A DNA stretch of 19,557 bases, taken from contig PIVW01000046.1 of NCBI GenBank assembly GCA_003353825.1, positions 1 through 19,557 on the forward strand. Reading direction: 5' to 3'. The translations under genes and the position numbers were made by a program. The number at the start of each line of letters is the position of its first letter. The stretch's first letter is position 1. Positions 13,825-19,557 of the stretch are shown piece after piece. The notes under the pieces were generated by a model. The model was not told where the DNA came from. It ran no database searches and worked only from the letters and a program-made list of their open reading frames with translations. This DNA is from Chloroflexota bacterium (GTDB lineage: Bacteria; Chloroflexota; Anaerolineae; J102).

Positions 13825-14163
13825 CTATTCTTGGGTCTCGACTTCTTTGACCTTTTCGACTGCCGTGGCCGGATCATCGCCGCGTGCGCGGGCCTTGCGA
13901 ACGGCGCTTTTTTCAGCATCTCGAGTCTCGGCTTCTGCCCTGACCTTGGCGCGAATTGAATCTTTACCGCGCAGGCGCTTCATAAATCGATCAACCTGAC
14001 CGGCAGTATCAACAATACGCTGCTCACCGGTAAAAAAGGGATGACAAGCGGAGCAGACATCGGTGTGGATCTCGTCTCTGGTAGAACCGGTCGTCCAGCT
14101 ATTTCCGCAGGAGCAAACGACTGTCGCTTCCTGATAGTAAGTGGGGTGAATCCCTTGTTTCAT
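13825..14163 (-). CDS. rpmE: 50S ribosomal protein L31 with charged C-terminal extension
   Basis: 112 residues, whereas most L31 proteins are about 66-90. The ribosomal domain (1-70) begins [10 protein letters not shown]. It has all four zinc-binding Cys of the C+ form: C17, C19, C37 and C40, in VVCSCGNSW and [11 protein letters not shown]. The extension (about 68-112) is rich in Lys, Arg, Glu and Ala ([17 protein letters not shown], then [18 protein letters not shown]) and is probably helical. GAGG stands about nine bases before the ATG at 14163. It follows rpmA by 28 bases and ends at an intrinsic terminator, closing the rplU-rpmA-rpmE unit. In zinc-replete cells the C+ L31 is the ribosomal form. 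Confidence 0.95.
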   Translation of the reverse strand: MKQGIHPTYYQEATVVCSCGNSWTTGSTRDEIHTDVCSACHPFFTGEQRIVDTAGQVDRFMKRLRGKDSIRAKVRAEAETRDAEKSAVRKARARGDDPATAVEKVKEVETQE

Positions 14164-14191
14164 GCTATTAACCTCAATTCGATTTGTGTTT

Positions 14192-14455
14192 TTATACCAC
14201 GCGCTCGGGGTACACGCTTACGCGTTTCCTATCTCGGGCCACCTGCTCAAACTTGATAAATCCATCGATGGTGGCAAACAGTGTATGGTCTTTACCTAAA
14301 CCGACGTTGATGCCAGGATGGATACGGGTGCCGCGCTGGCGCACGATGATGGAACCACATGTGACCAACTCACCGTCAAAGCGCTTTACGCCAAGGCGTT
14401 GAGCATTGCTATCTCGACCGTTCCTGCTAGAACCGCCACCTTTTTTATGGGCCAT
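14192..14455 (-). CDS. rpmA: 50S ribosomal protein L27
   Basis: 87 residues from the ATG at 14455, which is preceded by AGGAG. The frame is open for 46 more codons upstream, but that sequence is not L27-like and overlaps rplU. The protein starts [16 protein letters not shown], the L27 N-terminus that reaches toward the peptidyl-transferase centre. There is no cleaved N-terminal extension of the Firmicutes type. [20 protein letters not shown] is the conserved core. It lies downstream of rplU with a 58-base spacer, the classical rplU-rpmA order. Confidence 0.97.
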   Translation of the reverse strand: MAHKKGGGSSRNGRDSNAQRLGVKRFDGELVTCGSIIVRQRGTRIHPGINVGLGKDHTLFATIDGFIKFEQVARDRKRVSVYPERVV

Positions 14456-14513
14456 TGGGTACTCTCCTTGATTTCTCGGGTGTGCGTATTTTGCCAGGCT
14501 GATTGGATACAGC

Positions 14514-14825
14514 CTAGACTGTGATGCTATCGATGCGCAGACGGGTGTAATGTTGTCGATGGCCGGTTTTTTTGCGGTAAGTGCTGCGCCCACTGTGTTT
14601 GAAGATGATTAGCTTGGGTCCTTTGGATCGGCCTAACACGGTGGCGTTGACTGCAGCGCCTTCGACCACTGGCTTGCCGACCTGAACGTCGCCACCATCG
14701 CCGACCAACAACACGTCGTCAAATGTTACCTGTTCGCCATCGCCGACTTTGAGGAGTTCGATATCGAGGGTTTCGCCTGATTCCACGCGGTATTGTTTAC
14801 CGCCGGTTTGTATTACTGCGTACAT
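14514..14825 (-). CDS. rplU: 50S ribosomal protein L21
   Basis: 103 residues. Begins [14 protein letters not shown] and ends with [17 protein letters not shown], both diagnostic of L21, an early-assembly 23S-binding protein. The ATG at 14825 has GGTAAGG about six bases upstream. The leader of about 70 bases contains small GC-rich hairpins (for example AGCCG/CGGCT read on the minus strand, near 14870-14882), which could be a site for autoregulation as in other rplU leaders; this is inference. First gene of the rplU-rpmA-rpmE unit. Confidence 0.97.
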   Translation of the reverse strand: MYAVIQTGGKQYRVESGETLDIELLKVGDGEQVTFDDVLLVGDGGDVQVGKPVVEGAAVNATVLGRSKGPKLIIFKHSGRSTYRKKTGHRQHYTRLRIDSITV

Positions 14826-14898
14826 GGATTACCTTACCTTTCCGTACGGCGCTCGCAAGTGCGGGACTTTGGGAGCCGTAGCGGCTGAGGGGAGATGA

Positions 14899-14927
14899 AT
14901 TGTAAACGAATGCGTTAATGATAAAAA
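14899..14927 (-). promoter_or_regulatory. Possible promoter for rplU
   Basis: Minus-strand TACAAT (14899-14904) with a poor -35 TTTTTA (14922-14927) at 17-base spacing. It lies between the upstream terminator and rplU, where a promoter is expected. Confidence 0.4.
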
Positions 14928-14937
14928 GCTTACGCAC

Positions 14938-14961
14938 AAAACGTGGGCCAAGAGGCCCACG
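14938..14961 (-). terminator. Intrinsic terminator after the DUF2344 gene
   Basis: CGTGGGCC and GGCCCACG (14954-14961 and 14942-14949) form a perfect 8-bp stem around a four-base loop. On the minus strand it is followed by TTTT (14938-14941). It separates the DUF2344 gene from rplU. Confidence 0.78.
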
Positions 14962-15033
14962 AACAAGAAGTATACTATCGGTTGAGTTCCTTTGTCAATT
15001 TCATTCGCAGCTAAACTGTCGCAAGTATTTCGC

Positions 15034-15714
15034 TCATGCGGCTGGTTCGAGAAGAGGCTCCTCCAAAATCAGCTGTGTGCGCACGATATGATAACGGAGT
15101 TCGCTTACATCCAAGGCTGCTATCACCTCGGCTGCACGGCCATTGCCTTGCGGGCCGCTATGTAGCCGCATGTAGAGTAGACTGCCTTGTTCCGAAACGC
15201 AAACCTGCAGGTCAGAAATGAGGGGCCGAAGATCGTAGGTCTTACCCTGTTTTTTATGATGAGGGCGAATGATTTCTTGCTCGGCCATAAGTGCTGATAT
15301 CTGGGCCGATAACTCATCCGGGCGGATGCTAGACGAGAAATCGACTTCGTAGTCGGCAAAGCGCAGACTGGCCTGCATGGCCGGCAGCTTGAGCGCTACT
15401 TCAGTCAGGCTGTTGAGGATGAAACCGGAAGGTAGGGTTTCATCGATTCGGTCGAGCCAGACTGCTGGATATACTCGTTGGGTCAGCCACACGTCGACAA
15501 GTTCGTTCTCCGCATCGATCCCGAGCGGCAAGGCAGAGGCAAATTGCATACGAGCCTGAGGATTGAAGCCATGAGAATAGGCGATGGGCAAGTCAAGGCG
15601 CCGAAACACCCTTTCCCAAAAACGAGCGACGTCTAAGTGTCCGATGTAGCGGGCATCAGCTTTCTTACCGTAGCATAGTCTTAATCTCTGAACTGGTGGA
15701 TTAGAGTTAGTCAT
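15034..15714 (-). CDS. DUF2344 / TIGR03936-family protein (radical-SAM-linked)
   Basis: 226 residues from the ATG at 15714. Other in-frame starts are an ATG at 15723 and a TTG at 15762; GGAG lies about 11 bases before 15714. The protein shows the family's N-terminal block: RLRLCYGKKADARYIGHLDVARFWERVFRRLDLPIAYSHGFNPQARMQFASALPLGIDAENELVDVWL, in the order KxxxxRYIxHLD, RxxLPxxYSxGFNPxP(A)xxF, LPLGxxSxxE. In most genomes this protein is fused to, or follows, a radical SAM protein (TIGR03960), often next to rne/rng and rplU. No radical SAM gene is seen here; upstream is a dispersed repeat and a divergent gene. The biochemical role is unknown. Confidence 0.88.
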   Translation of the reverse strand: MTNSNPPVQRLRLCYGKKADARYIGHLDVARFWERVFRRLDLPIAYSHGFNPQARMQFASALPLGIDAENELVDVWLTQRVYPAVWLDRIDETLPSGFILNSLTEVALKLPAMQASLRFADYEVDFSSSIRPDELSAQISALMAEQEIIRPHHKKQGKTYDLRPLISDLQVCVSEQGSLLYMRLHSGPQGNGRAAEVIAALDVSELRYHIVRTQLILEEPLLEPAA

Positions 15715-15864
15715 AACATACATAGCTCCGGGCGCTTCGGAATGATAAATGCGCCTTTTCAAACGTTTCGAAATAGCCTAGAATATCCCTGCAGCATTGT
15801 AGGGACCAGACGATGATTGTTCCCAGACTGCGCTGAAAACAACAGGCCCCATTGTGGCAGGTCG

Positions 15865-15981
15865 CAAGTACCAGGTCGCAGGTGCGAGTTCGCAGACAAA
15901 GTTGAACTTGCCACTGCAACGTGCCACTTGCCAAAAACATCGACAAAAAATTGTCGATCATTTAGTGTAAGCGCCTAAGTG
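15865..15981. repeat. Dispersed repeat, copy 1 (inverted relative to copy 2)
   Basis: About 117 bases match, in reverse complement, the sequence at 19436-19557, with small indels. Shared landmarks in order: AGGTCGCAGGT, AGACAA, GTTGAACTTGCCAC, GTGCCACTTGCCA, the hairpin ATCGACA/TGTCGAT (15939-15958) and GTAAGCGCCTAA. It occupies most of the spacer between the DUF2344 and HdeD-like genes (15715-16024). Confidence 0.9.
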
Positions 15982-16024
15982 TTTCGCTGGTCTGAATTAC
16001 ATGAACTTCTATGAGGAGGAACAA

Positions 16025-16621
16025 ATGGCTAAAAAAGATCAATCGCTGACGAGTCAGGCAGCGCCATGGCGTACAGGTATTGCCTGGTGGCTGGTATTAC
16101 TGGAAGGTATCATCGCTCTCATCATTGGCGTCTACATGATTGTAAGCCCAATACAAGCTACTACGATATTGGGGCTGCTCATGTCGATATTTTTGGTGAT
16201 CAATGGCGCTATTCAATTTTATCAAAGCCTGAGGAATAAGGGCAAAGGACGCTTCGTGAAAGTGGCGATGTGGCGCGGCATCATCGGCCTGGCTGTAGGC
16301 GCCTTCATCTTGGTGATCTGGCTGGTGGGCGTAAACGCACGTGATTTTGCCATCATCCTCTTATGGCTCGGATTGATTGTGTATGGACTGTTAGGTGTCT
16401 ATCTCGTAATCGCCGGCCGTAGTCATCAGGGAGGAGTACGTTGGAGTGTTCTTCTAGGCAGCGTCATCATTCTGCTGTTTGGTCTTCTCGTTGCCTATGA
16501 CGATTTCACAGATACCGGTCTGATCAATGTCATCGCGGTGTTAATGGTGGTACTGGGCATCTTATTGATTTTGCTCGGCCTGGGCCGCCGTATAGCAGCG
16601 GATTCGTACGGGGCGTCTTGA
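16025..16621 (+). CDS. DUF308 / HdeD-like membrane protein
   Basis: 198 residues from the ATG at 16025, which has GAGGAGG five to six bases upstream; an ATG eight codons earlier precedes that ribosome site and is rejected. Six hydrophobic segments alternate in three pairs: about 20-40, 47-63, 82-102, 108-127, 135-153 and 165-185. This is the repeated DUF308 pattern, with WxxxLxGxIxLxxGxxxxxxP and GxxxLxxGxxxF-type glycines. HdeD in enteric bacteria is linked to acid resistance, but most DUF308 proteins have no known role. Positive residues near the N-terminus suggest a cytoplasmic start. It lies just after repeat copy 1 and converges with the secreted-protein gene. Confidence 0.85.
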   Translation: MAKKDQSLTSQAAPWRTGIAWWLVLLEGIIALIIGVYMIVSPIQATTILGLLMSIFLVINGAIQFYQSLRNKGKGRFVKVAMWRGIIGLAVGAFILVIWLVGVNARDFAIILLWLGLIVYGLLGVYLVIAGRSHQGGVRWSVLLGSVIILLFGLLVAYDDFTDTGLINVIAVLMVVLGILLILLGLGRRIAADSYGAS

Positions 16622-16646
16622 AGAAACCGGACCGCGAGAAAAAAGG

Positions 16647-16793
16647 ATGAATGGCCTTCTTAAGGATGCCGGCTACCGTTCTTTCGCCCACCGTGCAACC
16701 GTTCGTGGACATGGCGCTACGTGTGTGCACTGCAAAAACTGCCCATACTATGGCGAAGAGAATGCGAAGTCGAATTTACCAACCCGGGATTGA
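16647..16793 (+). CDS. Possible 48-residue Cys-motif microprotein
   Basis: A frame of 48 codons starts at an ATG 25 bases after the HdeD-like stop. Its second half has C-V-H-C-K-N-C followed by PYYGEENAK, three Cys in a CxxCxxC array with a His, suggesting metal binding. AAGG abuts the ATG and GAG lies nine bases before it, so the ribosome site is poor. The 3' end overlaps, antisense, the last 46 bases of the secreted-protein gene. It could be chance, since this is part of the spacer between convergent genes. Low confidence. Confidence 0.25.
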   Translation: MNGLLKDAGYRSFAHRATVRGHGATCVHCKNCPYYGEENAKSNLPTRD

Positions 16794-19042
16794 TAATGCG
16801 AATATCCACCCCCTGCTTCGACGGCAAGCACCATGTAGAAATAACCGGTTTCTGCCGTTGTGTCAATATAATAGAAGGGCCCGGCGGCAACGATGTCATC
16901 ACCTAACTGCTCGGCGCCGGCATCGGGAGCAAAGTAAGGGTCAGAGCTACGCCAGACTTCATAGTGATCGGTGTCGCCAGGAGCTGGGTCCCAGGTAAGG
17001 GTGGCCGTGGAACCCGCAGCCGACAATCTGAGATTCTCTACGACCCCTTTATCCTGCCTTTGCACATCTATGCGGTGGATGTACTCATCTCCGTTATTGG
17101 CGCCGCTATCACTGCGGGAATCGATGTAAAAATCAGCCCCGCCCGCCAGCCGGTTGCCGAAGTAGCCATCTTCGATCAGGAAAGTTGCCGTTTTCCACCA
17201 GCCCGAATTGAGTTTTTGTACGTAAATGGGACGTGGATTTTGCAGACCGACACTGGGTAAGACCCCACCTACTGCCAAACCGATTATAACATCCCAATCC
17301 TGTATGGCATAGACCTCGGCTGCCATGACACCGCCGCCGCCGTCATACATCAATTGCCAGCGGTCAGTACCACTATCAAGATAGGTGGCGGAAATTATCA
17401 CTTGATTGATGCCGTGCAGAGGGAAGACGGGTGAAAGATAACGGTCATCGGCGTTATAGAAGAACCCGTAATTGCCAGAAGCTTGGTCGCTATGGCGGCT
17501 CGACCAGCCCGGATCAACTTCGATCTGTATCTGGCTGCCACTGTTGTTAAGATTGAACAAACCGGCGTTTGCCAAATTGCTGTCGTAGGGGCTGGCATTG
17601 GTATGCCACGGGAAAGCGGCCACGCCCGACCAGCCCATATCCGTCACCCGACTGTCATCAGTGACCGCTATCGTTGTACCCCCAGGTACGCCGTGTAATT
17701 GCTGGAGGTAGAACTCAGAATTACCAACTGGCGGATAGTAATTACAAGTGCCTGGCCCTGCATAGTTCCAAAAACAGGGGCGTCGGTGTTCCCAGGCCTG
17801 AGACCAAATACTGGGGGGTGTGGATTCGTGGGGCAGAAAACCGGTCCCCATATACTTCGCGGCCCATTCGGCGATAGAGCGATTAGCAGGCAAATCTTGA
17901 CTGGCCCAGAAACTGGATAAGCGGATGTAATCTGCATGGCTGTCCAATGCCCTAGCCATCGACCAATAGAATTCGTTTTCCGTGCCCATCATGTAACCGT
18001 AACTCTCGAACATGATGGGCACGGTGTCGCTGTACAAGCGAGTGGCATCCCACATGCCAGCACAATCGATATCGGGACTGCTATGTCCGCAGGATTCGGT
18101 ATTGTCAAAATCGGCGGTGATGGCGTTTATGGAAACACCCGCTCCCTGGTTGGCGGCGTGCGCACCTATATCCCTGCGCTCGTATGAATGTAGGTGGAAT
18201 GGTGCATTCTGAACAAGCACCGGGATGAGGGGGTTGCCTGCGTTATCGGAAAACGCACCTAGATAGAAGTTGGTGATGGCATTGACAGTATCGATCCACT
18301 GCTCTGATGTCAGGTCCACATCCCCTTTATCACCGTTATCGACGGTGATAGTCTCGCCATCTCTGCCCGAACCGGTGGCTATCCATTTTATCCTGTCTGC
18401 TTGAGGGTGGCTCAGAATATGGTCGGCCAGCGCCCGTATAAAACTCTCATACTGTGCAAGGAAATCGGGATCGTCGTAATCAATCAGGTACCATACATCA
18501 TCCTCTCCATCCCCATCGCAGTCGCGGGTGTCTAGGGAACTGGCGATAAGAAGGGGATCGTCTACCGTACCCGCCACATTGTCAGGCCCTCGCTCCACAT
18601 ATTTGGGGATAAAAATCGCATCGCCAAAGCTGCACGAGGCCCAGCGGTTGGTGTATGCATAAATGGGAAGACCGACAGCCTGGTAACCGGCAATGAGCTG
18701 ATTGTTCAACCACTTGTCGAACTCATCAAAGGTGTATGAGCCATCATCATCCTGCAATTCCGACCAGGCCCAGAAGCGATAGGCGCCGATGGCTGAATAC
18801 GGTGTTGGGGCTGGCGGCAACCCGGACTTAGGTGTTTCTATGTAGAAACCTGGCTTGCCACCATCTATGCCAATGTGTTCGATGGCTGATGGTGCCTGAT
18901 AGTTGGGAAGGGGCGGCGTATTTGCATCTGTGCTTTTCTGCTGAACCGGTTGGACCCTGGCGTCATTTGATGGAAGCAGATAGCCTTCGAAGGTGAGAGA
19001 CAACAAAACTGCCAGGCAAAAAATAACTGTGAGTATCCGCAT
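16748..19042 (-). CDS. Large secreted glycoside-hydrolase-like protein with C-terminal FN3-like domain
   Basis: 764 residues. The N-terminus MRILTVIFCLAVLLSLTFEG is a signal peptide, followed by a Pro/Gln/Ser linker to about 50. Residues about 60-400 look like a GH42/GH5-type TIM barrel. YRFWAWSELQDDDGSYTFDEFDKWL at 88-111 matches the 'R-W-x-L-E-DG-Y-F--D' strand-1 pattern, E230 (GSGRDGET) is a candidate acid/base and E346 (IMFESYGY) a candidate nucleophile. DTRDCDGDGEDD (171-182) resembles a calcium-binding Asp-rich loop. The middle C-terminal part (about 500-670) is beta-rich. A fibronectin-III-like module ends the protein (about 670-755: VENLRLSAAGSTATLTWDPAPG ... DHYEVWRSSD). No anchor is seen. 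Substrate unknown; the enzyme role is inferred. Confidence 0.75.
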   Translation of the reverse strand: MRILTVIFCLAVLLSLTFEGYLLPSNDARVQPVQQKSTDANTPPLPNYQAPSAIEHIGIDGGKPGFYIETPKSGLPPAPTPYSAIGAYRFWAWSELQDDDGSYTFDEFDKWLNNQLIAGYQAVGLPIYAYTNRWASCSFGDAIFIPKYVERGPDNVAGTVDDPLLIASSLDTRDCDGDGEDDVWYLIDYDDPDFLAQYESFIRALADHILSHPQADRIKWIATGSGRDGETITVDNGDKGDVDLTSEQWIDTVNAITNFYLGAFSDNAGNPLIPVLVQNAPFHLHSYERRDIGAHAANQGAGVSINAITADFDNTESCGHSSPDIDCAGMWDATRLYSDTVPIMFESYGYMMGTENEFYWSMARALDSHADYIRLSSFWASQDLPANRSIAEWAAKYMGTGFLPHESTPPSIWSQAWEHRRPCFWNYAGPGTCNYYPPVGNSEFYLQQLHGVPGGTTIAVTDDSRVTDMGWSGVAAFPWHTNASPYDSNLANAGLFNLNNSGSQIQIEVDPGWSSRHSDQASGNYGFFYNADDRYLSPVFPLHGINQVIISATYLDSGTDRWQLMYDGGGGVMAAEVYAIQDWDVIIGLAVGGVLPSVGLQNPRPIYVQKLNSGWWKTATFLIEDGYFGNRLAGGADFYIDSRSDSGANNGDEYIHRIDVQRQDKGVVENLRLSAAGSTATLTWDPAPGDTDHYEVWRSSDPYFAPDAGAEQLGDDIVAAGPFYYIDTTAETGYFYMVLAVEAGGGYSHYQSRVGKFDFAFSSP

Positions 19043-19435
19043 AGGATTATATCTGAACGAAATGACAGAAAACTTAATCTACTGTAATGATCAATCACAC
19101 GATGGACAGGTGAATGGGACGCGGATAAACGATGATGACGCGGATCAAAGAGGAAGGAATCTGCTTTTTCCGCGTTCATCTGCGTCCTAATCCTGTTCGC
19201 CAGCAGTCAACATCTGCCTGACTAATACTAATACCTTCGCCAATTTCGTTACGGCACCAAAACAGACAATTTGGTGGAGAGAAAGTGTCAAAAACTGATC
19301 GTTTTCAAGGCATTCATCCCTATTTTTGTTCGATCTTTGCCCTGTTGTGGGGTGAATTTGGTCACGAGTCTGCCACAAAGAGCTTTCTTCAATTTTGGCG
19401 AAGGTATTGTAATACAGAATACTTAATTAACGGTG
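19043..19435. other. Non-coding spacer with a GACGCGGAT-type structured repeat
   Basis: No gene is seen. GACGCGGAT occurs at 19118-19126 and 19137-19145, and CCGCGTTCATCTGCGTCC at 19170-19187 is an imperfect reverse complement of the first, so 19117-19187 can fold. Similar CGCGGAT/ATCCGCG repeats occur between genes in many bacterial genomes. A TATAAT (minus strand, 19046-19051) sits only three bases before the secreted-protein ATG. The rest is AT-rich with nothing recognisable. Confidence 0.5.
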
Positions 19436-19557
19436 CATTTAGGCGCTTACGCAAAATCATCGACAGTTTTTTGTCGATGTGTGTGGCAAGTGGCACGCTG
19501 CAAGTGGCAAGTTCAACCTTGTCTGCAAGCGAAGTTGTACCTGCGACCTGCTACTTG
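19436..19557. repeat. Dispersed repeat, copy 2 (cut by window end)
   Basis: Reverse complement of copy 1 at 15865-15981, including TAGGCGCTTAC, the hairpin ATCGACA/TGTCGAT (19459-19478), GGCAAGTGGCACG, GGCAAGTTCAAC and CCTGCGACCTG. It contains an internal GCAAGTGGCA doublet. It continues to the last base, so its far end is not visible. Confidence 0.9.

Noticed and set aside
14456..14593. 46-residue N-terminal extension of L27
   Set aside because: It overlaps rplU and is unlike L27; AGGAG precedes the ATG of MAHKKGGG.
19046..19051. TATAAT as promoter of the secreted-protein gene
   Set aside because: It is only three bases before the ATG, which would start transcription inside the codon, and no -35 is evident.

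Overview
The window looks like a chromosomal segment of a Chloroflexota bacterium (Anaerolineae/Caldilineae-like). This is an inference. It rests on gene order and small families typical of that phylum: paired TraR/DksA zinc-finger genes next to lspA and rluD, a DUF2344 protein beside rplU-rpmA, an ECF sigma/short zinc-finger anti-sigma pair, and conserved hypotheticals. No rRNA or tRNA gene, CRISPR array, integrase or intact transposase gene is visible.

Layout. 1-129 is a 24-bp tandem satellite running into the start codon of a DUF255/YyaL-type thioredoxin-fold protein (130-2190). A short antitoxin-like gene and a UvsE-type UV-damage endonuclease follow. 3433-4390 looks like one solitary integron gene cassette: a GNAT acetyltransferase gene ends in the first box of an attC-like site (4260-4390). 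The cassette leader is interrupted by a 265-bp insert flanked by a 16-bp direct repeat and containing a long folded stem. A conserved hypothetical (4406-5125) faces a pteridine-reductase-like SDR gene (5913-5176). A roughly 690-bp gene-poor stretch with one doubtful frame follows. Next come an ECF sigma/anti-sigma pair and a minus-strand operon with a good promoter: dtd, a hypothetical, a PPOX-type flavin/F420 protein, an unannotated 29-codon hydrophobic microprotein, and a deoxynucleoside kinase.

From 10126 the plus strand carries two DksA/TraR zinc-finger genes, the second overlapping lspA, then rluD. Between lspA and its likely terminator lies a 330-bp MITE-like element with near-perfect terminal inverted repeats and a 9-bp target duplication that overlaps the lspA stop codon. 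The minus strand then carries DUF2344, rplU, rpmA, rpmE (with a charged C-terminal extension) and tdk. The last part holds a DUF308/HdeD-like membrane protein and a large secreted glycosidase-like protein. This pair is flanked by two inverted copies of a roughly 120-bp dispersed repeat, the second cut by the window edge.

Functionally the window is mostly housekeeping: translation (L21, L27, L31, RluD, Dtd), nucleotide salvage (Tdk, dNK), lipoprotein maturation (LspA) and DNA repair (UvsE). Several non-autonomous mobile or repeat elements have landed in the spacers. These (attC cassette, structured insert, MITE, inverted dispersed repeat, satellite) are the most interesting content.
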